From positions 124,001 through 188,000 of the forward strand of contig PHCE01000005.1 of the NCBI GenBank assembly GCA_002840765.1: a stretch of 64,000 nucleotides of DNA, written 5' to 3'. The stretch comes from Betaproteobacteria bacterium HGW-Betaproteobacteria-7. Lineage in GTDB: Bacteria; Pseudomonadota; Gammaproteobacteria; Burkholderiales; Rhodocyclaceae. The position numbers were made by a program, and so were the translations under genes. This document shows, one piece after another, positions 9,381-16,325 of the stretch. The notes below the pieces were generated by a model. That model had not been told where the DNA came from, did no database searches, and saw nothing but the letters and a program-made list of their open reading frames with translations. The number at the start of each line of letters is the position of its first letter. Position 1 is the stretch's first letter.

Positions 9381-10256
9381 ATGGCCGACATTTTCCTGAG
9401 CTACACTGAGAAGGACAGGGAAGCGGCGCGTCAGGTCGCCACGCTGCTGGAGGCGGCCGGCTGGAGTGTGTGGTGGGATCGCCGGATACCGGCCGGCGAA
9501 ACCTGGCGCAGTGTGCTTGAGCACGCGCTGGAGGGTATGCGCTGCATGATCGTGCTGTGGACGGCACGCTCGATCGAGAGCGAATGGGTCTATGAAGAAG
9601 CGACCGAAGGCCGCCGGCAAGGCAAGCTGGTTCCCGTGCTGCTCGAAGCGGTGCGGCCGCCAGCGGGGTTTCGTGAAATCCAGGCCGCCGATTTGACGGG
9701 CTGGGACGGCAGCGCCGATTTCCACGGCTGGCGCATGCTGCTCGCCGACCTCGAACACCTGCTCAGCGAGCCGGCTGACACCTCGGCTGCGAGCAAATCC
9801 GCGGGTCGCCCGGACACCGGCAGCGGCCCGGCCTACGACCCAGCCGACTTGCCTGGCGGCGGCGAGGTAACGCGGCCATGGCCATGGCGTCGCCCGCTGA
9901 TCTGGGCATTGGCTGGACTGGTGCCGCTGGCCGGCGCCGCCTACTTTGGCTTGAAACAGCCGCCCCCGGAAGTTGCCGTCGAGAAGCCTGACATTAAGCT
10001 ACAACCGCCGGTCGGCCCGATCTCAACAGTACCGCCAGCCCTGCCGAAGCCACCCGCACCTCTGCCAGAAGTCACCAAGCCGCTGGCAAAAGTCCCGGCG
10101 CCGACACTGAACGCTACGCTCGAGCGCAAGCCGCCCACCACGGCGATCAAACGTCCTGCCAGCTCCCGTTGTGCCGACCTGCTGACCAGAATTCAGCTGG
10201 GCGAAAGCCTCTCCGAAGACGCGCAAGCGCTATTGCAAAAGGAGTGCTCACCATGA
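9381..10256 (+). CDS. TIR-domain protein with a single transmembrane anchor
   Basis: Residues 3-125 form a TIR domain: DIFLSYTEKDREAARQVATLL, WSVWWDRRIPAGETW, CMIVLWTARSIESEWVYEE and LVPVLLEA are the classic strands and loops. The SEWVYEE segment places a glutamate (E73) where NAD-cleaving TIR domains carry their catalytic residue. After a linker there is one transmembrane helix (about 172-191). A long proline-rich stretch (PPPEVAV...PKPPAPLPEV) follows, then a short C-terminal helix with cysteines. The TIR part is probably cytoplasmic and the Pro-rich part periplasmic. GGAGGG precedes the start. Its stop overlaps the start of the next gene (ATGA), so the two are probably translationally coupled. 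No other defence gene is adjacent. Confidence 0.85.
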   Translation: MADIFLSYTEKDREAARQVATLLEAAGWSVWWDRRIPAGETWRSVLEHALEGMRCMIVLWTARSIESEWVYEEATEGRRQGKLVPVLLEAVRPPAGFREIQAADLTGWDGSADFHGWRMLLADLEHLLSEPADTSAASKSAGRPDTGSGPAYDPADLPGGGEVTRPWPWRRPLIWALAGLVPLAGAAYFGLKQPPPEVAVEKPDIKLQPPVGPISTVPPALPKPPAPLPEVTKPLAKVPAPTLNATLERKPPTTAIKRPASSRCADLLTRIQLGESLSEDAQALLQKECSP

Positions 10257-11527
10257 CTGCCATTTTCCGCACCCTCGGCCGTGCCGTGCTCGCCCTCGGC
10301 TTGCTGGTCAGCGCCGGCTGCACCAACTTTCCCGGCAGCGTTGCAGCACCGACGCCACCGGCGCCCGGCGCAAGCAGCCAGCCGCCCGCCACACTGCCCG
10401 CGGTTCCTCCCACCGCCCCCGCCCCGGCGCAACCCTACGAGAAAGCGGTGCTCGCCGCCGCCAACGCCTTGCTCACTAACGCCAAGCTGCCCCCCGAAGG
10501 CACGCCGGCCCAGGCGCGCTACGCCGTGGTCATCGATCCGCTGATCGACGGGATGACCGGTGCCCAGTCGGTCGCCACGCAGTCGATGGGGGTCCGCCTG
10601 AGCAAACTGATGCGCGAGCAGTATCCGCAGTACGAGGTGCAAACTTTTTCCGCCGCCAATGTCGCCCGCAGCCCGCTGGTGCTGATCGGCACCTTCACCG
10701 GCGTCAATGGCCAGCGGCAAACCACCGGTCAGCGCGAGGCCTACCGCATCTGCCTGGCGCTGGCCGACCTGCGCAGCGGCAAACTGGTCAGCAAGGGCCT
10801 GGCCTTCGCCCTGCCCGACGGGGTCGATCCGACACCACTCGCCTTCTTCCGCGACGCCCCGGCCTGGGCCGACGATCCGGCGACCACCGGCTATATCAAG
10901 ACCTGTCAGGGAACCAAGGCGGGCGACCCGATCAACCCCCTCTATCTCGACCGGATCCTGGCCGCAACGCTGGTGGCACAGGCAATCGACGCCTATAACG
11001 CCGGCCGCTACCGGGAGGCACTCGAGCTTTACCAGAGCGCGCAAGCCACGCCGGCCGGCAACCAGTTCCGCGTCCATAACGGTATCTATCTGGCGAACTG
11101 GAAGCTGGGTCGCCAGGCGCAAGCGCAGGCCGCCTTCGCCCGCATCGTCGATTTCGGCATCGAGCAACGCCGTCTCGCCATCAAGTTCCTGTTCCGGCCC
11201 GGATCGACAGCTTTCATGTCCGATCCAAAGGTCAGCGGCCCCTACCCGGTCTGGCTAAAAACCATCGCCAACCGCACGGCGGCGAGCAGCGGCTGTCTGG
11301 AAATCACCGGCCACACCAGTCCGACCGGCCCCGAACCTCTGAACGAACGCCTGTCGCAATTGCGCGCCGAGTACGTCAAGACCCGGCTTGCAAAGGATGC
11401 GCCGCAACTGGCCAAACGCCTGATCAGCAACGGCATGGGCTCGCGGCAAACGATGATCGGCAATGGCCGCGACGATGCAACGGATGCGCTGGATCGGCGG
11501 GTCGAATTCAAGGTCATTGGCTGCTGA
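10253..11527 (+). CDS. OmpA-family lipoprotein with FlgO-like and tetratricopeptide-like parts
   Basis: A 424-residue lipoprotein with signal and lipobox VSAGC (Cys23). A Pro/Ala-rich linker follows. Next comes a region (about 65-200) resembling FlgO-type domains, with VVIDPLIDGMTG and VLIGTFTG. A helix pair AYNAGRYREALELYQSA (about 245-300) reads as a TPR unit. The C-terminal OmpA-like peptidoglycan-binding domain has LEITGHTSPTGPEPLNERLS and ends DALDRRVEFKVI. It overlaps the TIR gene by four bases. Likely anchored to the outer membrane and bound to the cell wall; a partner role for the membrane-tethered TIR protein is inference from the coupling. Confidence 0.8.
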   Translation: MTAIFRTLGRAVLALGLLVSAGCTNFPGSVAAPTPPAPGASSQPPATLPAVPPTAPAPAQPYEKAVLAAANALLTNAKLPPEGTPAQARYAVVIDPLIDGMTGAQSVATQSMGVRLSKLMREQYPQYEVQTFSAANVARSPLVLIGTFTGVNGQRQTTGQREAYRICLALADLRSGKLVSKGLAFALPDGVDPTPLAFFRDAPAWADDPATTGYIKTCQGTKAGDPINPLYLDRILAATLVAQAIDAYNAGRYREALELYQSAQATPAGNQFRVHNGIYLANWKLGRQAQAQAAFARIVDFGIEQRRLAIKFLFRPGSTAFMSDPKVSGPYPVWLKTIANRTAASSGCLEITGHTSPTGPEPLNERLSQLRAEYVKTRLAKDAPQLAKRLISNGMGSRQTMIGNGRDDATDALDRRVEFKVIGC

Positions 11528-11563
11528 GCGACGCGCGTAGCGCCGTCAGCGAGCGTTACGAAG

Positions 11564-11638
11564 AGTTAACCGGCGCTGCGAGATTTATCGCGCAGCGTCC
11601 AGAGAGCGAAGCGAACGGGGGTGCGCGCCATGTTATGC
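11564..11638 (-). repeat. attC-like site 1 (distal end of cassette array)
   Basis: Read on the - strand it opens with GCATAAC and ends with GTTAACT. The flanking halves pair imperfectly (TAACATGGCGCG against TAACCGGCGCTG). It follows directly on the stop codon of the 11633-12124 gene, whose TAA lies inside the opening GCATAAC. The ten bases GTTGCATAAC here are the reverse complement of GTTATGCAAC at that cassette's start. The interior includes a 23-base block (11599-11621) identical to one in site 2. Confidence 0.65.
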
Positions 11639-12124
11639 AACTCTGCGCGTCCGAAATCTAGCAAGGATTGCATAGGAAATGTAGAGAGCTAAGAAGTACC
11701 AGCCGTAGACCCAGAGATGAGCCCAGAAAAGCTCACCAAGTCTTGCCGGCGGCATTGGTGCAGCGGGGGCAGAAGGATCAACAAATAGGAAGTACCACCA
11801 GGACAAGGCACTAAAGAGAGGGAACGCGAGTACTGCATAGCAGAAGAGTCTGGGAAACGGCAGGCGATGAAGTAATGCGCCTGCTACGACGCCAACTGTT
11901 ACGCTGAAAGGAAAAGCACGCAGGACATTTGCCAACAGAACGCCTGCCTTTCCTGAGGTTGCTCGAGTTGCGGCGTGACCGAGATCTGTGTCTATGAGAA
12001 ACATGAATAGGCCCGTCGGTGGCGGAAGTATCGCTGGCAAGGCGAAACCCACGTAGATGACAACGCCAACGAAGGCACCCAAAAGCACCATACCAAGTTG
12101 CAGGATAGTTGGTCTAAGTTGCAT
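11633..12124 (-). CDS. Cassette gene: multi-pass membrane protein, unknown function
   Basis: A 163-residue protein with about four transmembrane helices (about 9-33, 66-86, 92-112 and 135-155) and a basic C-terminus (RFRTRRVA). The ATG at 12124 lies within the attC core GTTATGC, a common arrangement for integron cassettes, which often lack their own promoter. An in-frame TTG nine bases upstream is inside the recombination site and less likely. I do not recognise a family. Its single-gene cassette is bounded by sites 2 and 1. Confidence 0.65.
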   Translation of the reverse strand: MQLRPTILQLGMVLLGAFVGVVIYVGFALPAILPPPTGLFMFLIDTDLGHAATRATSGKAGVLLANVLRAFPFSVTVGVVAGALLHRLPFPRLFCYAVLAFPLFSALSWWYFLFVDPSAPAAPMPPARLGELFWAHLWVYGWYFLALYISYAILARFRTRRVA

Positions 12125-12208
12125 AACGTTCAAGGCGACTGGCGCTGCGCGGCTTCATCGCGCTGTGCCCAGAGAGCGAAGCGAACGGGGGCGACCGCAG
12201 GGTTAACC
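12121..12208 (-). repeat. attC-like site 2
   Basis: On the - strand it begins GGTTAAC right after the stop codon of the 12210-12659 gene and ends TTGAAC-GTTATGC. The 3' half CAGTCGCCTTGAACG resembles the L' half of well-known attC sites such as that of aadA cassettes. The interior holds a 23-base block (12169-12191) shared with site 1. The outer halves pair less well than in sites 4 and 5. Confidence 0.6.
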
Positions 12209-12209
12209 T

Positions 12210-12659
12210 TCATTTTGGTGCAACCTTTCTTAAACCCTCGACATATATGGATGCGTTGGCGCCGCAATTCATTTCACATGAATTATTTGCGACACCGGTG
12301 ATCTTTAGCGTTTCGAGCGCGGCGAAGGAAATAACGAGTTGGCAGGAGTCGTCAGGAAAAGCGCTACGAACCTTAATTATTGGCGAACTCCATTGCCCTA
12401 CACCCTCGAAATTACAGACGTGAAGATCGTTGCCATACGTTGATACAACGACACTGACCGACGACTTATCTCGCTTTGCAACAACGACACTGTCTCTGAC
12501 CTTTACTGAAGGGCAGGCTCCAACGGTTTCACGGCAGTAATCTCGGACTTCGTGCACTCGTTCATACCGGCCTAGAACGTTCGCCGGAATTCCATCTCCC
12601 TTCGCTTGAACTGGAGTCGAAAGCACAGCCAGCAGGACGCAGAGGTGGTATTCGCGCAT
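12210..12659 (-). CDS. Cassette gene: small secreted cysteine-containing protein
   Basis: A 149-residue protein starting MREYHLCVLLAVLSTPVQA, a short Sec signal peptide with a likely cut after VQA. The mature part has six to seven cysteines (DYCRETVGACPSV, DLHVCNF, DDSCQLV, NSCEMNCGAN), consistent with a disulfide-bonded periplasmic or secreted protein. No family recognised. The ATG at 12659 lies a few bases after a possible core site GTTAGCT (12665-12671). The longer open frame upstream overlaps the next gene and is not supported. Confidence 0.6.
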   Translation of the reverse strand: MREYHLCVLLAVLSTPVQAKGDGIPANVLGRYERVHEVRDYCRETVGACPSVKVRDSVVVAKRDKSSVSVVVSTYGNDLHVCNFEGVGQWSSPIIKVRSAFPDDSCQLVISFAALETLKITGVANNSCEMNCGANASIYVEGLRKVAPK

Positions 12660-12664
12660 GTGAA

Positions 12665-12699
12665 AGCTAACGTGGAAGCCGTTGGCGTAACGCCAAGCT
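12665..12699 (-). repeat. Hairpin and degenerate attC-like remnant 3
   Basis: Between two cassette genes the - strand carries the perfect hairpin TTGGCG-TTA-CGCCAA, followed by a possible core GTTAGCT. No full attC with matching outer halves can be drawn, so this may be an eroded site, or a terminator inside a two-gene cassette. The second reading is helped by the upstream cassette start GTTAGACC differing from the opening AGGTTAACC of site 2 by one missing base. Confidence 0.35.
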
Positions 12700-13024
12700 A
12701 TATGGAAAGGGCACGCTCGATAACTCCGATAACGATTGGAACCAGCACTGACTTTGCCAAGGCGATATAGCCAAACAGAACAAGATAAAACCCGATGCGC
12801 CCAAGATCGCGTGACGGCGAAAGCTTGATTGGAAAGCGCGATGGGAAAACCAGCACCAGCAGAACCGGCAGACCAACAATGGCTGCGGCAGCAAACGCGG
12901 TAGCAAACGCGGGGTTGACGAATGAGGCGGCCACCGTGACTAGAGCCGCAGCGACAACAAGGCGAATGCCCCAATGCTCTTTGCGCTCAAGAGGTATGTT
13001 CAGGCTCGGTGGCTCAAGTTCCAT
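12698..13024 (-). CDS. Cassette gene: small membrane protein, unknown function
   Basis: A 108-residue protein, MELEPPSLNIPLERKEHWG at the start, then three to four hydrophobic helices (about 20-42, 46-65 and 75-100). The ATG at 13024 lies 11 bases after the core site GTTAGAC of site 4. A TTG nine bases further upstream is less likely. No family is recognised; topology suggests an inner-membrane protein. Confidence 0.55.
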   Translation of the reverse strand: MELEPPSLNIPLERKEHWGIRLVVAAALVTVAASFVNPAFATAFAAAAIVGLPVLLVLVFPSRFPIKLSPSRDLGRIGFYLVLFGYIALAKSVLVPIVIGVIERALSI

Positions 13025-13034
13025 GAATAGCAAG

Positions 13035-13108
13035 GTCTAACACATTGAAAATCAGCGGACTGAGGCAAGCGCAGCTTGCCGGAGGTCCGGTCGATTGGAT
13101 TGTTGGAC
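13035..13108 (-). repeat. attC site 4 (well formed)
   Basis: On the - strand the site opens GTCCAAC and closes GTTAGAC, both matching the RYYYAAC / GTTRRRY consensus. The outer halves are paired imperfectly: GTCCAACAATCCAATCGACCGG against GTCTAACACATTGAAAATC and then AGCGGAC. The inner part holds GGCAAGC-TGC-GCTTGCC, a perfect seven-base hairpin. Length 74 bases. It begins ten bases after the stop of the 13118-13405 gene, the normal position for the attC of that cassette. Confidence 0.8.
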
Positions 13109-13117
13109 GGCAATCGA

Positions 13118-13405
13118 TCATCGGTTCTTCTCCCAGCGATCTGCGGAATTTGAGAGAACTTCACAGTCGCAAAACCCACCGTGGTCGCGCAACCACGCAA
13201 GTATTTCCGCCTCCGGTTGCTTGTGTTCTGCAATCCATGCCTGAGTGAATCGCAATGTGTGGTCGCAGCCCGAGTTCTCGACTTGTGCATCCACAGCCTC
13301 GAACAACGACTCCAGCAGAGCATCGGAGATTGGAAATCTGTCCTGCGCCAGCTTCCGCTGTTGCAGCTTCCAGGCCTTCTTTCGATCTCGGTCACTCGCG
13401 TCCAT
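13118..13405 (-). CDS. Cassette gene: small hypothetical protein
   Basis: A 95-residue soluble, charged protein (MDASDRDRKKAWKLQQRKLA...). The ATG at 13405 has AAGGAG ten bases upstream, which decides this start over the TTG at 13429 that lies inside the attC core. It has a W-rich middle (QAWIAEHKQPEAEILAWLRDHGG) and cysteines in FCDCEVL. No known family recognised. Confidence 0.6.
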   Translation of the reverse strand: MDASDRDRKKAWKLQQRKLAQDRFPISDALLESLFEAVDAQVENSGCDHTLRFTQAWIAEHKQPEAEILAWLRDHGGFCDCEVLSNSADRWEKNR

Positions 13406-13423
13406 CAGCTTTCGCTCCTTGCC

Positions 13424-13489
13424 GCCCAACGTAGAAGTGAGCGGCCTGCGCGGTTTTTTGCGCAGGTCCGCTCGACTGCCGCGTTGGGG
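13424..13489 (-). repeat. attC site 5 (well formed)
   Basis: On the - strand it runs from CCCCAAC to GTTGGGC, with strongly paired halves: GCGGCAGTCGAGCGGACCTG and then CGC, against GCGCAGGCCGCTCACTTC. The loop is AAAAAACC. Length 66 bases. Both ends fit the attC consensus. The site lies between the stop of the 13496-13747 gene and the start of the 13118-13405 gene. This is the most convincing attC of the array. Confidence 0.85.
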
Positions 13490-13495
13490 CGCTGC

Positions 13496-13747
13496 TTACG
13501 AAAACTCATGGATGTCCCCAGCCGGGTACTGCGACCACTTGGCAAAATTCTCAGCGGAGTGCTCCGCAAGTGCAGCGTCGGATTCGTCGCGGATGTTCCA
13601 GGCGTAGTTGAGGTGGTGATATGCATGCTCCAAATCAATCCGAAGCTCGCATTCCTCGTACTCCGGATTGAGCAAGAACCTCTCAATTTCCTCGAGCTGC
13701 TCCCTAGCTTCGGAAATGTTCTGCAGGATTATTTCGCGCTGTCTCAC
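13496..13747 (-). CDS. Cassette gene: small helical, charged protein
   Basis: A short acidic protein of about 83 residues, rich in Glu, Leu and Arg (REIILQNISEAREQLEEIERFLLN), likely helical or coiled coil. The start is uncertain. The frame is open to a TTG at 13798, but a GTG at 13747 has GGAG six bases upstream and clears the damaged recombination site, so I use it. There is no ATG in the frame. Family unknown. Confidence 0.5.
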   Translation of the reverse strand: MRQREIILQNISEAREQLEEIERFLLNPEYEECELRIDLEHAYHHLNYAWNIRDESDAALAEHSAENFAKWSQYPAGDIHEFS

Positions 13748-13795
13748 CTTCCGCTCCAATGTGCAAAGTAAATGGCGTGTCGCTTGCGGCACGTC

Positions 13796-13834
13796 CAAGC
13801 GCCTGCAAGGCGCGGTTTGACTGTGAAGTTAGCC
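13796..13834 (-). repeat. Truncated attC-like site 6
   Basis: On the - strand GGCTAAC opens at the stop codon of the zinc-ribbon gene. It is followed by TTCACAGTCAAACC and the perfect hairpin GCGCC-TTGCA-GGCGC. The expected closing half and GTT core are missing; only CTTGGAC follows. It therefore looks like an attC that has lost its 3' half. The opening TGGCTAAC is the exact reverse complement of the first eight bases of the same cassette (14323-14330). Confidence 0.5.
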
Positions 13835-14320
13835 ATTTTTTGCTTGGTTCGACTGATTGGCATTGTCACCCGTCGAGCCCTCTGTGGCGGCCGGGTCACG
13901 ACCTTTAGGAAAGAACGGTAAGACTATCCATACCAATAGCGCAATTGAGGATGCATACCATAAACCAATTGCCGTCTTTCCTGAGGAGTACCCCCCCAGT
14001 GCACCGGCCAGCAAGACAACGATGCCGATACCACCCCACAATATGACGGCGACAATACCGCGACCGATTACCGACAACACAATGGAGACTATTCGGGTGG
14101 CCGAGCTTTCCGATACGTCCTTTGGCAATGGCTCAGGCACCAAGGGAGTGCAGAATGGACATGGCCGTCCATCAGGAATGTGTGCTCCACAGGTCTTGCA
14201 TTGGTAGCCGGGACGATCGTAGTAGTGATGGCTGTCCGCACTCTCGGCCGGATCGCACCAGTTGCACCTGCTGGTGCCAGTAGGGAATACCTTTCCACAC
14301 TTGGGACAAGCGTCTGTCAT
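13829..14320 (-). CDS. Cassette gene: double zinc-ribbon membrane protein
   Basis: A 163-residue protein starting MTDACPKCGKVFPTG, with the ATG right after the core site GTTAGCC. The N-terminal half holds zinc-ribbon type pairs: CPKCG...CNWC, and CKTCG...CPFC. The C-terminal half has two transmembrane helices (about 73-99 and 113-130) and ends in a polar tail. The architecture suggests a membrane-tethered zinc-ribbon protein of unknown role. A longer frame to 14425 crosses the array boundary and is not credible. Confidence 0.65.
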   Translation of the reverse strand: MTDACPKCGKVFPTGTSRCNWCDPAESADSHHYYDRPGYQCKTCGAHIPDGRPCPFCTPLVPEPLPKDVSESSATRIVSIVLSVIGRGIVAVILWGGIGIVVLLAGALGGYSSGKTAIGLWYASSIALLVWIVLPFFPKGRDPAATEGSTGDNANQSNQAKNG

Positions 14321-14423
14321 TGTGGCTAACGACGCTGTAGAAAAATTGTCTTCATGCCCGCATCGTGCCGTGAACCATATGGAATAACAAGGTTCCAACC
14401 TGAGGTTGAAACCAGGGAGACGC

Positions 14424-14780
14424 ATGACTCGCTACAAGGCAATCGACACCAGCCCGAGGTTTCTGGCGGTGAATCTGGAGAAGCAATTTCTCCCTGGCAG
14501 CTTTGAGCATGCCGTCAACCATCTACTGGATCACGAATTCGATCTGTCACTCTTCGACAGGCGTTACGCCAACGACCAGAGCGGAGCCAGCGCCTAATCG
14601 CCGGGGATGCTGCTCAAGATCATCCTCTGCGCCTATGCCCAAGGGGTGGTCAGCAGCCGGGGCATCGAGCGGCTATGCCGCGAACACGTCACTTTCATTG
14701 CGCTTTCCGGCGATAGCGCACCGCACTTCACGACCATTGCCGCCTTAGTCTTCGGCCTTGATGAAGAAGTCGCTCGGTAA
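14424..14780 (+). pseudogene. IS1182-family transposase, N-terminal remnant with a nonsense codon
   Basis: The frame reads MTRYKAIDTSPRFLAVNLEK, then ...FDRRYANDQSGASA, a TAA at 14595, and continues without frame change as SPGMLLKIILCAYAQGVVSS...HVTFIALSGDSAPHFTTIA to a second stop at 14778. This is the N-terminal quarter of an IS1182-family DDE transposase. In intact relatives a Tyr occupies the place of the first stop, so one base change explains it. The catalytic core is missing. The remnant lies at the promoter-proximal edge of the cassette array, where attI and intI would be expected. Confidence 0.85.
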
Positions 14781-15047
14781 TCTGGGCGGACATCAGTCGG
14801 CGGCCCATTCCTTGTTATTGAAACAGACCGCGCGCCAGCCGCCCGCTAAAGTCCTTTCTCCGACCAGCCCTCTGGAGGAGAACCCAGGGAGAAACGTAGA
14901 GCAAGGCCAGCAAATTTTTCAAGGTCGCCGCCTCGGCAGCGCATGCTCCACGCCACTCGCGCCCTTTCCCGGCGGCGCAAGGAACGGCTGGAACGCGATT
15001 ACGAAAGACGCCTCCTGTAGTCAATCTGAGACCCAGCAACGTTGGCC
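14781..15047. other. Non-coding or decayed stretch between the IS remnant and the mscS-type gene
   Basis: Both strands contain only short open frames without recognisable families. A + strand frame reading RMLHATRALSRRRKERLERDYERRLL, with a stop at about 15018, has the charged look of a real protein tail but no start or upstream body. It may be decayed sequence left after the IS insertion. No IS end repeat could be confirmed. Confidence 0.4.
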
Positions 15048-16325
15048 TCAACTGGCTACGGCGGTCACCGGTGCATTGAGGATGTGGACGTCGCGCTGCG
15101 GGAAGGGAATCACAACGCCGTGCTCGCGGAAGCTGCGCCAGATGGCGAAGTTGATGTCGGAGACGATATTGCCCTTGCCCTCTTCGGGATCGGCGATCCA
15201 GAAGCCGACTTCTAGAAGGATGGAGCTGTCGGCGAACTGGGTAAGGAAGACTTTTGGCGCCGGCTCGGCCTGGACTCGCGGTTGCGCCGCCGCGGCCTCG
15301 GTCATCAGGCGCATGGCCAGTTCGAGATCGCAGTCGTAGGCGACGCCGACCGTGGTCACCAGGCGCAGACTCGAGTCCGAATAGGTCTGGTTCTGGACCG
15401 TGGTGCTGATCAGCGTTTCGTTGGGCACGATGAATTCGGTGCCGCCCGGGTGCTTGAGTACGGTATAGCGCGTCGTGATCTGCGTCACTTGGCCGGCGTC
15501 GGTGCCGACCTGGATGATGTTGCCGATACGGATCGAGCGGTCAAGCAGGATGATGAAGCCGGAGACGTAATTACTGGCGATCTTCTGCAGGCCGAAGCCA
15601 AGGCCGACGCCGAGGGCGCCGGTGAACACCGAGAGCGCCGTCATGTCGATACCGACCAACGCCAGGCTGGCAACGATGGCGACCAACGTCAGCAGCGCCT
15701 TGGCGACGCGAATGCCAACGATGCGCAGGCTGGAATCGATGTGTTCCAGGCGCACCAGACGGCGCTCGAAGATCCCGGCAATCCACAGCGCAAAGACGAC
15801 GGTCAGGAACACCGTGATGATGCCGTGCAGAACCGTCCACAAATCAAGCTTCTGCTTGCCGACGGAAAACTTCACCTGCTCCAGCGACTCGATGGCATAG
15901 GGCGCCAGATCAGTGATGTAGAGCGCCAGCCAGCCCCAGACGATGGTGGCGATGATGCGCTCCCAGGCGGTCAGCCAGGTGGCGGCGGGGAAGGTATGGC
16001 GGAGCACGAAAATCACGCTGCGTACCAGGGCCAGCGAACCGAGCAGCGGCAAGGCGATCTTCAGCAGGTTGACCTTGATGAAGGGGGTCAGCAAGGGCAG
16101 CGCCAGGCCGACCAGAAACAGGCCGGCGAGCGGAAAGGCGAGGCGCGAACTGGCATCGCCGAAGCGACCGGCGCCCTCGGCATGGCGCCCCTGCCACCAG
16201 CTGGCAAGCATGAAGGCAACGCCCAGACAGAGCACCAGGGCACTGATCTGCCAGACGAAATTGGGACCCTGGACGTCGGCCCAGAGCTCGTTGAGCAGAC
16301 GCAAGGCTTGGTCGTCGCGGGTCAT
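15048..16325 (-). CDS. MscS-family mechanosensitive ion channel
   Basis: A 425-residue inner-membrane protein with about eight hydrophobic segments, then the MscS pore helix and beta domain. The segment GALGVGLGFGLQKIASNYVSG matches the glycine/alanine-rich pore helix TM3, and FIILLDRSIRIGNIIQVG the start of the beta domain. Such channels release solutes on hypo-osmotic shock. The ATG at 16325 overlaps the stop of the upstream methyltransferase gene (ATGA). A much longer upstream frame is a shadow within that gene. It is the last gene of a six-gene - strand operon. Confidence 0.88.
   Translation of the reverse strand: MTRDDQALRLLNELWADVQGPNFVWQISALVLCLGVAFMLASWWQGRHAEGAGRFGDASSRLAFPLAGLFLVGLALPLLTPFIKVNLLKIALPLLGSLALVRSVIFVLRHTFPAATWLTAWERIIATIVWGWLALYITDLAPYAIESLEQVKFSVGKQKLDLWTVLHGIITVFLTVVFALWIAGIFERRLVRLEHIDSSLRIVGIRVAKALLTLVAIVASLALVGIDMTALSVFTGALGVGLGFGLQKIASNYVSGFIILLDRSIRIGNIIQVGTDAGQVTQITTRYTVLKHPGGTEFIVPNETLISTTVQNQTYSDSSLRLVTTVGVAYDCDLELAMRLMTEAAAAQPRVQAEPAPKVFLTQFADSSILLEVGFWIADPEEGKGNIVSDINFAIWRSFREHGVVIPFPQRDVHILNAPVTAVAS

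Larger units (their letters stand above)
11564..14330 (-). mobile_element. Gene-cassette array with attC-like sites, no integrase (CALIN-type)
   Basis: Small - strand genes alternate with short imperfect palindromes whose ends fit integron attC core sites. The clearest are 13424-13489 (GTTGGGC / CCCCAAC ends) and 13035-13108 (GTTAGAC / GTCCAAC ends). Others are 12121-12208, 11564-11638 and a partial one at 13796-13834. For two cassettes the first bases of the cassette are the exact reverse complement of the bases opening its own attC, as expected for excisable circles: ten bases for the 11633-12124 gene and eight for the 13829-14320 gene. The proximal end (about 14330) abuts a broken IS1182 transposase rather than attI/intI. 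No integrase gene is visible anywhere in the window. Confidence 0.75.

Noticed and set aside
9381-10256. TIR gene as part of a Thoeris-type anti-phage system
   Set aside because: No ThsA-like or other known partner is adjacent; the next gene is an envelope lipoprotein.
12210-12974. 254-codon reading of the secreted cassette protein from an upstream start
   Set aside because: The extension overlaps the neighbouring membrane protein gene in another frame and crosses the hairpin; the signal peptide begins at 12659.
14758-15339. 193-codon + strand open frame spanning the IS remnant edge and the mscS-type gene
   Set aside because: It runs through the antisense strand of a clear MscS gene and has no motif.
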